Counted from the first letter of the stretch, positions 1-8,944 are shown. The stretch: DNA of 64,000 nt from CABMKH01 sp040797625 (GCA_052067355.1 JBQHQH010000013.1:1-64000), one strand, 5' to 3'. The notes: generated by a model not told the origin, from the sequence alone. Translations and numbers: made by a program.

Positions 1-19
1 CTTTTGGTAATGTTGACAT
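1..19 (-). CDS. Start of a gene running off the left edge
   Basis: Only six codons (MSTLPK) are inside the window. An ATG at 17-19 on the minus strand is preceded by a good AAAGGAGA ribosome binding site about 7 bases upstream, so a real gene probably starts here. The product cannot be identified from six residues. Confidence 0.5.
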
Positions 20-200
20 AAAAGATTCTCCTTTCTAGTTCAAATCATATTTTGATTCTTGCCAGAAAAGAGAATTTTATTTCGTAAAAGCACAGATTAT
101 TTTATACTACCACTCTTATTAGAACTTTCTTTATTATACAGCGATGACGGTTGGAAATATCATCTTTCCAATTTGATCTAGCTTCATTTTTTATCTGACA

Positions 201-1547
201 TTAAAACTTATAATTTAAAATACTATCTTTTATACTATCCTTATTAGCTATCCAATCGTCATAATTCTTTACTTGTTTCAAGAGATTTTTGATAATACAG
301 GTCAATTTTCCTATATTGCACTCATTTATAAAGTCTATATCTATCTCTCTATTGAAATTATTGGCTATACTATCCATTATCTCTTCAACTATTTCCTCTT
401 TTTCTTCTCCAGATAACTCCTTATCCATAAGCCCTTTCATGATCCTATCACAAAATAGATATCTTAGATATATTAAAAAGCCTTCAAACTCATCAGCATT
501 ATCGCCCTCTTTTATTTCAAATATTATCTTAAAGAATAGATTCCATCTGAAATCCTTATTTATTATATCTAAGATCTTGGTTCCCACTTTTCTAGTAAAA
601 TCATCATTAAAAAATATCTCTCTTTCAAAATCTATATATTTATTAAATACTATCTCACTACTACCTATTTCATTCAATCTATTTAATGTCTTTAAGAAAT
701 TTTCGCTATAATTATTGGAATTCTCAGGCCCACCTTCCATGAATATATAGTTTACAATGACATCCGTAGACTTCTTAAAATCTACTACAAAGCCAATTTC
801 CTGTCTGACCTTTGTAATATATATATCGTGGATAATCTTAGATAATAGTGATTTCAACTGATTCTTTTTATTTATGGAATTACTTGCATCCATTCCATTT
901 AGATGATTGAAGACAACCATCAACTGTCTATCTATCATGGCTAAATTATCCTTAATAGAAGACATTATATCTCTAAAGAAGTCCTCTGTAAGCATGTAAT
1001 TAAAATTTTTGTACAAGACCCTATGGTCTATCTCTCCCCAAAATACATTTACAAGAGATTTTATCTGAAGTTCAAAATTTAATTCTATATCGTCCTTCTT
1101 ATACTTCCCATCTATTTTATATATTTCAAAACCATTTTTTTGCCTTTGAGGCTGTTTTTCATCTAATTTCAGCATAATAGCTGAATTTAATGGATTTGAA
1201 TAATACCCTTCTTCCTCCTGTATTTCAAAGAGCTTGACTATATCATTATATATCTTCTCCTCATCTTCAATAAATCTACATTCTATTCTAAAACCTATCA
1301 GATCAGATAGATTATGTATCAAGTTTTCAGGAGTCTTATACTTTAAATAAAAATTATATCTTAGAATTTTTTCTTTAAGACTTTCTTTAGATTTTATCCT
1401 ATATCTCACATTTAAAAAGTGATCTTTAATAAAAAAGCTATCGTTGAAAAATTTCTCTAACTCTGCTGCAACCTTATTTAGCATATCTGCATTTTCATCT
1501 ATTAATGCTAAAGTTTCATCAATAAAATCAAAAAGCTCTAGTTTCAT
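201..1547 (-). CDS. RelA/SpoT-type nucleotidyltransferase domain protein ((p)ppGpp synthetase-like)
   Basis: Probable cytosolic alarmone synthetase that would transfer pyrophosphate from ATP to GDP/GTP. The N-terminal half (about residues 40-200) carries the RelA/SpoT synthetase pattern: RIKSKESLKEKI, then SDLIGFRIECRF, then FELQIKSLVNVFWGEIDH. There is no HD hydrolase domain before it and no TGS or ACT domain after it; instead about 240 residues of charged, probably helical sequence of unknown role follow. The 448-residue length is about twice that of RelP/RelQ small synthetases. The start is supported by AGGGGG 11 bases upstream. It is transcribed alone, downstream of the nqrF terminator. 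Synthetase activity is inferred from motifs only. Confidence 0.8.
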   Translation of the reverse strand: MKLELFDFIDETLALIDENADMLNKVAAELEKFFNDSFFIKDHFLNVRYRIKSKESLKEKILRYNFYLKYKTPENLIHNLSDLIGFRIECRFIEDEEKIYNDIVKLFEIQEEEGYYSNPLNSAIMLKLDEKQPQRQKNGFEIYKIDGKYKKDDIELNFELQIKSLVNVFWGEIDHRVLYKNFNYMLTEDFFRDIMSSIKDNLAMIDRQLMVVFNHLNGMDASNSINKKNQLKSLLSKIIHDIYITKVRQEIGFVVDFKKSTDVIVNYIFMEGGPENSNNYSENFLKTLNRLNEIGSSEIVFNKYIDFEREIFFNDDFTRKVGTKILDIINKDFRWNLFFKIIFEIKEGDNADEFEGFLIYLRYLFCDRIMKGLMDKELSGEEKEEIVEEIMDSIANNFNREIDIDFINECNIGKLTCIIKNLLKQVKNYDDWIANKDSIKDSILNYKF

Positions 1548-1650
1548 AAAATTGTATTCCCCCTTGGAATCGTTCTCTTATAATTATATCATATATATCT
1601 GCATATTTTGTAGAAAATACAAAGATATTAATTTAACAATATTCACAAAA

Positions 1651-1670
1651 AAATGGGCTTTCGCCCACTT
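1651..1670 (-). terminator. Terminator after nqrF
   Basis: A compact hairpin (TGGGC, GAAA loop, GCCCA) at 1654-1667 is followed on the minus strand by seven T residues, two bases past the nqrF stop codon. It ends the Rnf/Nqr operon; the A-run on the other side could let it act in both directions. Confidence 0.9.
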
Positions 1671-1672
1671 TT

Positions 1673-2770
1673 TTAAAACTTATCATAGTATATCAATTCT
1701 TCATGCACTCCTTTTTTAGTCAAGGATTCTATTACTGAATCAATCATGCGTTCACTACCACATAGATAGGCCTCTTTATTCTCTCCATCAGTAATAAATT
1801 GGTCCAAAGCATTGTTGACTCTACCTTTAAACCCACTCCAGTTGTCCTCTTCTGTTACCCTAGATAGACAAGGAACAAATTTGAAATCATATAGTGTATC
1901 TTCTAACTCCTTAAAATAATCTAACATAAATAGATCATCTGGTGTCTTTGCTCCGAAATAAAATGTAGCCTTTCTCTCTATATTATTTTCTTTCATATAT
2001 TTCAATATGGAAAGAATAGGAGCTACTCCTGTCCCCACTGCTACTAATAACATCTCCCTATCATTATCTTGATAATAAAAATCTCCATAAGGTCCATTTA
2101 TATTGACTGAATCTCCAATATTTAGATGATGATGAACATAGGTAGTAGCTATGCCTTCTGGTACATATCCAATAACCAATTCAATATAGTCTTTCTCTGT
2201 TGGAGATGAGGCTATGGAATATGCTCTGTATACCTCCTCATCATTTCCCTCATATAGAGGTGCCTTCAATTGTACGTACTGTCCAGCCTTAAAGTTCACT
2301 TCTTCCCCTTCAGGTAATTTAATCCTTATAAGTTTAATTATAGAGGTCAAGTCTACTATATTTTCTACAGAAGCTGCAAATTCTTTGACATTAAATAGTT
2401 CTTCTGGTATCTCTATCTTTATATCCTGTTTTACCTTACACTGACAGGACAGTCTTACATGATTTTCTAGCTCTTCCTCTGTTAGAAAAGGAAGTTCCGT
2501 AGGCAATACAGGCCCTCCCCCTTCATGAACCTGAACTTTACAATATCCACAAGTTCCCTTTCCTCCACAAGCAGAAGGGATAAATATCTTCTTGTCTATC
2601 AATGTAGATAATAGAGAGCTACCACCTTCTACTGTAAATTCCTTATCATCATTTATAGTAAGCTTTACTTCTCCATAATTGCCTATTGTTCTATCTGCTA
2701 TAGTAAGTAATAAGGCAAATATGGCAGAAATTACAGTTAAAGCTAATGTCGTCATCATAATACTATTCAT
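1673..2770 (-). CDS. nqrF: NqrF-type NADH dehydrogenase subunit (2Fe-2S + FAD)
   Basis: Electron-input subunit of a membrane Nqr-type complex: oxidises NADH and passes electrons through FAD and a 2Fe-2S cluster. One N-terminal membrane helix (about residues 4-26) anchors it. The ferredoxin domain shows CGGKGTCGYC plus the fourth cysteine in LSCQCK; the reductase domain shows the FAD motif RAYSIAS and the nucleotide motif GTGVAPI. At 365 residues it is somewhat shorter than the usual NqrF of about 407. It has an RBS (GGAGGG) and is the last gene of the operon, 11 bases after nqrE. Because nqrA is missing from the operon, the final electron acceptor is not evident. Confidence 0.9.
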   Translation of the reverse strand: MNSIMMTTLALTVISAIFALLLTIADRTIGNYGEVKLTINDDKEFTVEGGSSLLSTLIDKKIFIPSACGGKGTCGYCKVQVHEGGGPVLPTELPFLTEEELENHVRLSCQCKVKQDIKIEIPEELFNVKEFAASVENIVDLTSIIKLIRIKLPEGEEVNFKAGQYVQLKAPLYEGNDEEVYRAYSIASSPTEKDYIELVIGYVPEGIATTYVHHHLNIGDSVNINGPYGDFYYQDNDREMLLVAVGTGVAPILSILKYMKENNIERKATFYFGAKTPDDLFMLDYFKELEDTLYDFKFVPCLSRVTEEDNWSGFKGRVNNALDQFITDGENKEAYLCGSERMIDSVIESLTKKGVHEELIYYDKF

Positions 2771-2781
2771 ATTTACCCTCC

Positions 2782-3372
2782 TTACTGAATTTGAACAATG
2801 CCTGAAAATCCTACAAAGGCTAAGGCCATTATTCCAGTGATTATAAGTGTAATACCTGGACCCTCTAACCCTTTAGGTATAGGGGCATTTTTGATCTTCT
2901 GTCTTATTCCTGCCATGGCAACTATGGCTAGAGTCCATCCAATTCCTGAACCTATAGCAAATCCTATAGATTGCATAAAAGTGTAATTACGGATGATCAT
3001 AAATAAGGATACTCCGAGGATTGCACAATTCACAGTGATCAACGGAAGAAATATTCCCAAAGCATAGTATAAATTGGGAAGATATCTTTCTAATACCATC
3101 TCAAGTAATTGTACAAATGCTGCTATACTCACTATAAATACTATGAATCTCAAATATTCCAGCTGTAGTGGAATCAGTACATATTTATATATTATATAGT
3201 TGATTATAGATGTAAACCCCAATACAATTGTAACTGCCTGACCTAGTCCAAGTGCTGTAGGTATCTCCCTAGAAACTGCAATAAAAGAACACATACCTAA
3301 AAAGTTAGATAAAATCATATTATTTGTAAATATTGCTGCTATGAAAATAACAAAAGGATTCAGTTCAATCAT
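2782..3372 (-). CDS. nqrE: NqrE/RnfA-type membrane subunit
   Basis: Integral membrane subunit of the sodium/electron-transport complex, 196 residues with about six hydrophobic helices. NqrE and RnfA are homologous and similar in length (about 193-198), so the label nqrE rests on the neighbouring NqrF. The opening (NPFVIFIAAIFTNNMILSNF) and the GMCSF segment are typical; in the family one cysteine from each of the NqrD and NqrE half-channels contributes to an iron centre inside the membrane. It overlaps the previous gene by the ATGA junction, which implies translational coupling with nqrD. Confidence 0.9.
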   Translation of the reverse strand: MIELNPFVIFIAAIFTNNMILSNFLGMCSFIAVSREIPTALGLGQAVTIVLGFTSIINYIIYKYVLIPLQLEYLRFIVFIVSIAAFVQLLEMVLERYLPNLYYALGIFLPLITVNCAILGVSLFMIIRNYTFMQSIGFAIGSGIGWTLAIVAMAGIRQKIKNAPIPKGLEGPGITLIITGIMALAFVGFSGIVQIQ

Positions 3373-3989
3373 CTTTTAGCCACCTCTCCTTCTCTCTTAT
3401 CTTCCCTGCTATGGGTAATCCATATTATAATTGCTAAGATAAAAAAGGCAGCTGGAGGCATTACCATGATACTCCATGGCGTCCACCAATCTCCAAGGAC
3501 CTGATATCCAAATATAGTTCCAAAGCCCATAAGCTCTCTAAAAAAAGCAATCATAAGTAATACCATTGTATAACCAGTCCCAGCAGCAACTCCATCTAAA
3601 AAGGAGTTCAAAGGTGGATTTTTTTGTGCATATGCTTCTGCTCTACCCATGATTATGCAATTAGTAATTATGAGTCCTACATATGGTCCTAATGCCTTAC
3701 TCATCTCTGGTAAATAGGCCTTTAAAAATATATCCACTATTATTACATATGCTGAGATAATAAGTACCTGAACCATCATCCTAATGTGCTTAGGTGTATA
3801 TTGTCTAATGATTGAAATAGTTAGGGAAGATAGTGCAGTAACGAATATTAGACCCAATCCCATAATAAGAGAATTCATCATAAGATTTGTAACGGCTAGT
3901 GCTGAACATATGCCCAATATCTGTCTAAATACTGGGTTATCGTCCCAAATTCCTGTTCTAAATATCTTCTTTATGCTGTCTTTAGCCAT
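3369..3989 (-). CDS. nqrD: NqrD/RnfE-type membrane subunit
   Basis: Integral membrane subunit, 206 residues, pseudosymmetric partner of the next gene product in this family. The segment NPVFRQILGICSALAVTNLM contains the conserved GICS cysteine motif that matches GMCS in the partner. It has about six membrane helices and a charged tail. It starts 3 bases after nqrC and overlaps nqrE by 4 bases. The name nqrD instead of rnfE follows the presence of NqrF; from length alone either is possible. Confidence 0.9.
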   Translation of the reverse strand: MAKDSIKKIFRTGIWDDNPVFRQILGICSALAVTNLMMNSLIMGLGLIFVTALSSLTISIIRQYTPKHIRMMVQVLIISAYVIIVDIFLKAYLPEMSKALGPYVGLIITNCIIMGRAEAYAQKNPPLNSFLDGVAAGTGYTMVLLMIAFFRELMGFGTIFGYQVLGDWWTPWSIMVMPPAAFFILAIIIWITHSREDKREGEVAKR

Positions 3990-3992
3990 ATT

Positions 3993-4595
3993 CTACTTCC
4001 CCTTCCTTTCTTTAATAAATCTATAGATATCTTCATTTAAGAAATTGCTCACCGATTTGGAAGTCAATGTAGCACCTGTAATAGCATCTACATTTCCCCC
4101 TGGTGCTGGTCTATATATTATATATTTTCCTTCCTCACCTTGAGATAGATCTAAGCCCCTAAACTGATTCTTATATTCATCTTCTGAAATCCTCCCTCCC
4201 AATCCAGGTGTTTCAGAGTGCTCTGTAAAATCTAACCCTATTATATGGGATAGGTCTGCTGATATACCTACATACCCTTCTATATTTCCCCATAGACCTG
4301 CACCACTTACAGGAATAGCATAGGCTTTTATCTCATCATTTTCTCTTATAAAGAATATTCTATTTCCATCTATGATCTCTTCTTCTACATTTTCCCTAAA
4401 GATCTTAGCTATATCTTCTGGATTTTCTGACGAAATAGGAATATCAAATACATATAATATCTTTTTTCTAAGTTCAGTATCCTGCAAAAATGCTATCTTA
4501 TCTGCCGTACTATAGTTTAAAAATGCAAGTACAAAAGTAAAGATAGCCGTTATAAATGCCATAAAGATTATAGGATAGCTAAATGATTTCTTCAT
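3993..4595 (-). CDS. nqrC: NqrC/RnfG-type FMN-binding subunit
   Basis: Membrane-anchored subunit with covalent FMN, exposed on the outer face of the membrane. One N-terminal helix (about residues 7-28) is followed by a soluble FMN-binding domain with the attachment motif DAITGATLTSKSV near residue 175, where the second threonine of TGAT should carry FMN. The length of 200 residues is that of RnfG (about 190-210) and not of NqrC (about 257), so this may be an RnfG-like member. It overlaps the preceding gene by 4 bases. Confidence 0.88.
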   Translation of the reverse strand: MKKSFSYPIIFMAFITAIFTFVLAFLNYSTADKIAFLQDTELRKKILYVFDIPISSENPEDIAKIFRENVEEEIIDGNRIFFIRENDEIKAYAIPVSGAGLWGNIEGYVGISADLSHIIGLDFTEHSETPGLGGRISEDEYKNQFRGLDLSQGEEGKYIIYRPAPGGNVDAITGATLTSKSVSNFLNEDIYRFIKERKGK

Positions 4596-5569
4596 ATCAT
4601 TGCCCCCTTCTCTTTTGACTCCTTCTTATGTTTCTTATATGCCTTTACACCTTCATCAATTATAGGTGCAAAGGTATTACCTATTAGAATAGCAAACATC
4701 ATTCCACCTGCAAATAACGCATAGCCCCTTATGATTACTGTAACTATTCCTATTATGATTCCATATATCCATCTACCTTCTTTAGTCTTAGGTGATGAAA
4801 TGGGATCTGTAGCCATGAATATTGTCCCAAATAAAAATCCACCTGCCAAAATCCCAAATATAGGATTAGGAACTTGTGAATTTCCTGTAAAATAGAGAAT
4901 ACTACTTAAACCAATAAATCCTGTAAAACATCCAGCCATAGTCTCCCAAGATGCAACCTTTTTGTATATTAGATAAATTCCAGCAAGGATTATCAATATT
5001 GCACTGGTTTCACCAATGGAACCTGCTACATTGCCCATTAATAATTTAGATAAAGATGTCAATTTACCTGTCTCACGGAATATAAGCATAGGTGTGGCTT
5101 GAGATATAGCCTCTATACTTTCTGTTAGATATACTCCAAACCCTCCTGGAAATCCTTGACTAGCCTTTGACCAATAGATAGTCAAAGGTGCTGGAAAGCT
5201 GACATAGATAAAAGCTCTAGCTACTAAGGCAGGGTTAAATACATTTCTTGCGAAACCTCCAAATACTTCTTTTCCAAATACTACACCAAAGACGATACCA
5301 ACAACTGCAATCCAATATGGTGTCGATGGAGGCAGAGTCATTGTATATAGAATACAAGTTACAAAGATCGCCTCAGATACTTTTTTATTGTTCTTTTTCT
5401 CAAAAATATATTCAGTAAGTACTCCAAATATGGTTACAATTGATAGTAAAATAAATATCCTCCATCCAAAGAAGTAGATCGAAGAAATAATAAGAGGAAT
5501 TAAAGAAATGATTACAGTTCTCATCATCTTTTGCTTCATAAACATAATTGATAATTTGTCATCAAACAA
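4592..5569 (-). CDS. nqrB: NqrB/RnfD-type membrane subunit, first gene of the operon
   Basis: Integral membrane subunit believed to form the main ion path in this family. About nine hydrophobic helices; the likely covalent FMN site is the threonine in ISQATPM (about residue 167). Its 325 residues match RnfD (310-350) better than NqrB (about 410), which has a longer N-terminus. The start is TTG at 5567-5569, supported by GGAGG 7 bases upstream. No nqrA or rnfC lies upstream: the next 246 bases are non-coding and the gene beyond is unrelated. Confidence 0.88.
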   Translation of the reverse strand: MFDDKLSIMFMKQKMMRTVIISLIPLIISSIYFFGWRIFILLSIVTIFGVLTEYIFEKKNNKKVSEAIFVTCILYTMTLPPSTPYWIAVVGIVFGVVFGKEVFGGFARNVFNPALVARAFIYVSFPAPLTIYWSKASQGFPGGFGVYLTESIEAISQATPMLIFRETGKLTSLSKLLMGNVAGSIGETSAILIILAGIYLIYKKVASWETMAGCFTGFIGLSSILYFTGNSQVPNPIFGILAGGFLFGTIFMATDPISSPKTKEGRWIYGIIIGIVTVIIRGYALFAGGMMFAILIGNTFAPIIDEGVKAYKKHKKESKEKGAMI

Positions 5570-5815
5570 AAAACCACCTCCAAAGTTTAAATATTCCCTT
5601 ATATAATAGATACCACTTTTATCCAGCTTTATTCATAGAAGTTTACTATATCAGTGGATTACTTAACTCTTAAGTCTTATTCCATATCAAGTGAGTATAA
5701 AGATCCTACTTATTTTAAGCACATTAAAAAGACCCTTAAATCCTATTTTAAGAATCTCAAAGAAAGAAATTTACTATATATTTATTACCCTCACTAAATA
5801 GGAGCCATAGCATTA

Positions 5816-6415
5816 TTAAATTTTAGGAATTTCATAAGAAAATCTAAAAGCAGTACCATAGATATCACTATAGATCCCTTCATCATTTTCATAGCTTTCT
5901 ATGGCTTTATTGATAATCCAATTATCGTCATGAAAGTGTGGTTTTGCTTCAAATATATCTAATAGTTTATTTGCTCCATATGTAATCATTTGATTGAAGT
6001 CATCAAATATCTCTACTCTAAATAACAACATCTGTCTAGAACCTATAAATGCATATGGGATCCAATGTCCATCTATCTGAATAAAGGCGACTTTATTCAA
6101 ATAATAGTAATATGCATAAGGATTAAATTTCTTATGTAATATAATATCTGTATCTGGCAATTTTATGAGTTCATTATCTGAATTAAATGTGAAAGGTCCT
6201 TCTAATATTAGCCCATCCGGCAGAACTTCTATTACATCCTTTTGAGTTAGCAAATGGACATCATCACTCCAACCATATATATATCCAACTTTAGATGGAT
6301 ATTTGGTATTCAATATAGTCTCATTGTTAGCCACAGGACTATAGATGGTATATGCAGATAATATGGAGATAAGAAAAGCAGTTATTGATAAGACTACTAT
6401 ATTTTTAAATTTCAT
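5816..6415 (-). CDS. Unknown secreted or membrane-anchored protein
   Basis: Not recognised. A 199-residue protein with an N-terminal hydrophobic segment (residues 6-25) that could be a signal peptide or anchor; there is no lipobox cysteine. The rest is rich in aromatic residues (a YAYYYYL run near residue 100) and has no cysteine, which suits an extracytoplasmic protein. The RBS GAGGT sits upstream of the ATG. It is monocistronic, between the Rnf/Nqr operon and other unknown genes. Confidence 0.7.
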   Translation of the reverse strand: MKFKNIVVLSITAFLISILSAYTIYSPVANNETILNTKYPSKVGYIYGWSDDVHLLTQKDVIEVLPDGLILEGPFTFNSDNELIKLPDTDIILHKKFNPYAYYYYLNKVAFIQIDGHWIPYAFIGSRQMLLFRVEIFDDFNQMITYGANKLLDIFEAKPHFHDDNWIINKAIESYENDEGIYSDIYGTAFRFSYEIPKI

Positions 6416-6571
6416 ATATATACCTCATTTCTACTCACAATCGTTTTGTAAACTTAAATGAAAATTGAGGATCCCAAGCTCTCTGTGGTACAACGTTTTT
6501 GTAAAGATAAAAGATGATTATCAGTATCAGTCGCATTCATTTGAAATCGGCTTATGCTCATTTTTCACATA

Positions 6572-7147
6572 TTATAAATCCGATACGTTCCATTCTATTT
6601 GGTTAGAAATATCGTTTCCTTCCGCATTATAAAATTTGAGGTATTCTATGTTAATATGGGTATCTTCTATTTCACTATCAACTTCCTGATACACCAAAAA
6701 TAGTTTTTTATTTGGGATATCAAGGCTATACTCATCGTGATTCAAAATAAAACTGATCTTTGCTATTGCTAAACTGATATTTCTTCCTCCAAATATTAGA
6801 TACTTTTTGTTATTACTTTCTATTATTTCTTCTTTAAAATTACCAGTTCCATAACCCATTCTAATTATTTTATATCGTTCACCAATTCCTTGTGTTAAGC
6901 CAATTATACCTAATTGTTGATTGATTTCAACCAATATATACTTTTTATTTCCCACGCTTATAGAGTCATACATTTTTATAGAATTTGAAAACTCAATACC
7001 TGAGGTATAGCCTTTGTTCAAACGACTGCTGATACATTCTTCAAGATTGCTATTATCGGCTTTAATAGGAAATTCAAAACAATATGTGATAATTATAAAT
7101 ACAATTATCAACAATATTCCGCTACTAGCAATTATACACTTTTTCAT
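6572..7147 (-). CDS. Unknown membrane-anchored protein
   Basis: Not recognised. The start chosen is ATG at 7145-7147 (MKKCIIASSG) because GGGAGAAGG precedes it; the same frame stays open upstream to 7279 but without an RBS. About 191 residues with an N-terminal hydrophobic stretch (residues 5-23) followed by a polar, probably extracytoplasmic domain. The central region (KIIRMGYGTG, NKKYLIFGGRN) looks like beta-structure. The neighbours are also unknown, so context gives no function. Confidence 0.65.
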   Translation of the reverse strand: MKKCIIASSGILLIIVFIIITYCFEFPIKADNSNLEECISSRLNKGYTSGIEFSNSIKMYDSISVGNKKYILVEINQQLGIIGLTQGIGERYKIIRMGYGTGNFKEEIIESNNKKYLIFGGRNISLAIAKISFILNHDEYSLDIPNKKLFLVYQEVDSEIEDTHINIEYLKFYNAEGNDISNQIEWNVSDL

Positions 7148-7260
7148 AGAACACCTTCTCCCAATAAAATAAGATTCCCCTCTGTTTTTTAGATTGACTT
7201 TATTATCTTTTACAATATCACACCAAAACTTATTAAACAACACTAAGAAGGCAGTCCGAA

Positions 7261-7362
7261 CTATAACCTCAAATCCCAACTGACTCTAAACTCAATCGCT
7301 GTACCATCTTCTATTATACGAATAAACTCCTTAACTCTATATCTTTTTAGTTCATCACCATT
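7261..7362 (-). pseudogene. Short decayed ORF fragment
   Basis: A 33-codon open stretch on the minus strand, ending at a TAG at 7261-7263 and preceded by TGA, with no start codon or RBS. It encodes a charged, beta-rich tail (RVKEFIRIIEDG, then AIEFRVSW). It looks like the C-terminus of a lost gene; a recombinase tail is one possibility, but I could not identify it. Confidence 0.3.
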
Positions 7363-7480
7363 TCAAGCTATACTTATTTCCATATTTCTTTATCTATAAT
7401 AGCAGAATATCCGTAGAATGTTTCCAGTCCCACTTTGCTTCACTCCTGCCCTTGTACACCCCTGCTATGAAACGTACATT

Positions 7481-7729
7481 TTATCTATTATTCAACAATA
7501 CAAAAATCATAATAGTAATGATAAAGATAGCTAAAATTGATTTATAAAGTATAATATTTTTCCTTCGATGTTCTGCAGCAAATTCTCTTAGAGCATCAAA
7601 TAGAAAAAATCCCATAATAGAAATTTGAACATATCTGATAGTATTTAAATCAGACAAGAAAAATAATACTGCTGTAATAATCCCAAATAGAGCAAAACTA
7701 CATGTTAATAAATTTAGAACTCTATTCAT
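7481..7729 (-). CDS. Small unknown membrane protein
   Basis: An 82-residue protein with three hydrophobic helices (about residues 7-25, 31-46 and 62-79) and a short basic segment (EHRRKN) between the second and third. A strong RBS (TAGGAGGAG) precedes the ATG. No family is recognised. It follows a decayed ORF at 7751-7918 on the same strand. Confidence 0.65.
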   Translation of the reverse strand: MNRVLNLLTCSFALFGIITAVLFFLSDLNTIRYVQISIMGFFLFDALREFAAEHRRKNIILYKSILAIFIITIMIFVLLNNR

Positions 7730-7750
7730 ATTTGCTCCTCCTAATTAAAA

Positions 7751-7918
7751 TTATCGTTGTGGCAAAAATGCTGTTAATAATGTTAAAACATCACACACTA
7801 CTATTATCAGCTGGTATAAGAAATTTGCACCTTTGTTCAACAACCTTGCTTTAATTTCGCCTAAAGGTTTTTTAAATAATTGTCCTCGACAATTTCAAGA
7901 TGGACTTTTATAATCTTT
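7751..7918 (-). pseudogene. Remnant ORF with a hydrophobic C-terminus
   Basis: Fifty-five open codons on the minus strand, ending with TAA at 7751-7753. The reading contains a basic stretch (KKPLGEIKARLL) and a hydrophobic helix (LYQLIIVVCDVLTLLTAFL). No ATG/GTG/TTG with an RBS opens it, and TGA precedes it in frame. It is probably the tail of a lost membrane protein gene. Confidence 0.35.
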
Positions 7919-8122
7919 CAAGTGAAATTTAAGCTATTGTATGAAACATCATGCTATTCTTTAATATTTAGTTTACAAAGCCTCTATATCTATACACTAA
8001 TATCTTTAAAAACTACTTTTTACAAGATATAGATTGCCATAATTTTACTAATTATAAGTCCTCATACCCATTTTATGTAAAAATATCCTATCTATAGACT
8101 TAATCTAATAGTATAAATGCAT

Positions 8123-8151
8123 AAAAAAATAGGGAGTTATAAACTCCCTAT
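8123..8151 (-). terminator. Terminator after the PpiC foldase gene
   Basis: Hairpin with 9-base arms TAGGGAGTT/AACTCCCTA followed on the minus strand by a run of T residues, directly after the stop codon of the foldase gene. Confidence 0.9.
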
Positions 8152-8153
8152 AA

Positions 8154-8903
8154 TTATTTAACCAGTTCAACTGGATACTTTCCTTTTAATTCTTCAATCT
8201 TATTTAAATACTTATCTTGTTGTTTCAATCTCAATACTTGTTCAAATATTTGGCCCTTTACTTCTTCAAAAGGCATTTGTCCTTCTGGTCTTTTTTCTAT
8301 TAGTTTTATGATATGGTATCCAAATTGAGTTTTTACTGGTTTAGATATTTCTTTTTCTTCCATCTTAAAAGCTGCCTCTTCAAATTCTGGTACCATCTGT
8401 CCTCTTGTAAATTCTCCTAGAGCTCCGCCTACATCTTTTGATGGACAGGATGAATATTTTCCTGCTGCTTCCTCAAATGACAGACCTCCATCTATTTTCT
8501 TGATTATATCTTCTGCCTTTTCTTCACTATCAACTAATATATGACTAGCTATTAAAGATTCTTTCTTTTTATAGGATTCTGCATGTTCATCATAGTAGTT
8601 CTTTGTTTCTTCTTCACTGACTTCCTCATCTGCAATCAATTTGTTAAGGGCATAGCTCTTTAATAGAGTATTTTTAGTTTGTTCTAACATATCTTCAAAC
8701 TCTTGGCTTTTATCTAACTTATTTTCTATAGCATCTAGATATAATAGTTCTTGATTCACCAACTCTTCTACTACCCTTTGAATACCCTCTGGTGATTGAA
8801 ATTGCATAGCTACCTGTGGTCCTATTTCATTTAAAAACTTTAATACATCATCTTGACTTATTTCCTTGCCATTTACCTTTGCCACCACTTTATTTTCTGC
8901 CAT
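8154..8903 (-). CDS. PpiC-type peptidyl-prolyl isomerase (cytosolic parvulin/SurA-like)
   Basis: Protein-folding helper that catalyses cis/trans isomerisation of prolyl bonds. It has an N-terminal SurA/PrsA-like helical region (residues 1-115) and a parvulin domain (about 118-210) with the motifs SHILVDSEEKA, GGALGEFTRGQMVPEFEEA and FGYHIIKL. Unlike PrsA there is no signal peptide or lipobox, so it should stay in the cytosol. The start is set at ATG 8901-8903 (MAENKV), since AGGAG lies 9 bases upstream; two earlier ATG codons touch the RBS. It is monocistronic with its own terminator. Confidence 0.88.
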   Translation of the reverse strand: MAENKVVAKVNGKEISQDDVLKFLNEIGPQVAMQFQSPEGIQRVVEELVNQELLYLDAIENKLDKSQEFEDMLEQTKNTLLKSYALNKLIADEEVSEEETKNYYDEHAESYKKKESLIASHILVDSEEKAEDIIKKIDGGLSFEEAAGKYSSCPSKDVGGALGEFTRGQMVPEFEEAAFKMEEKEISKPVKTQFGYHIIKLIEKRPEGQMPFEEVKGQIFEQVLRLKQQDKYLNKIEELKGKYPVELVK

Positions 8904-8944
8904 ATCCATCATCTCCTATCTATATTTTGAATAATACCACAAAA

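Larger units (their letters stand above)
7730..8153. other. 424-base gene-poor stretch
   Basis: This interval holds a decayed ORF (7751-7918) and the terminator of the foldase gene (8123-8151). Between them I see only AT-rich sequence with no convincing ORF, repeat or RNA structure. Confidence 0.6.

Noticed and set aside
151..171. TTGGAAA/TTTCCAA hairpin as terminator of the RelA-like gene
   Set aside because: No T-run follows on either strand and the arms are only seven bases; not convincing.
5570..5815. Missing nqrA hidden in the gap before nqrB
   Set aside because: Only 246 bases, with no open frame of useful length; NqrA would need more than 1 kb.
7860..7918. A second in-frame TGA (selenocysteine) gene upstream of 7751
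   Set aside because: The frame upstream of TGA closes again within 12 codons, with no start, no RBS and no homologous pattern around the TGA.
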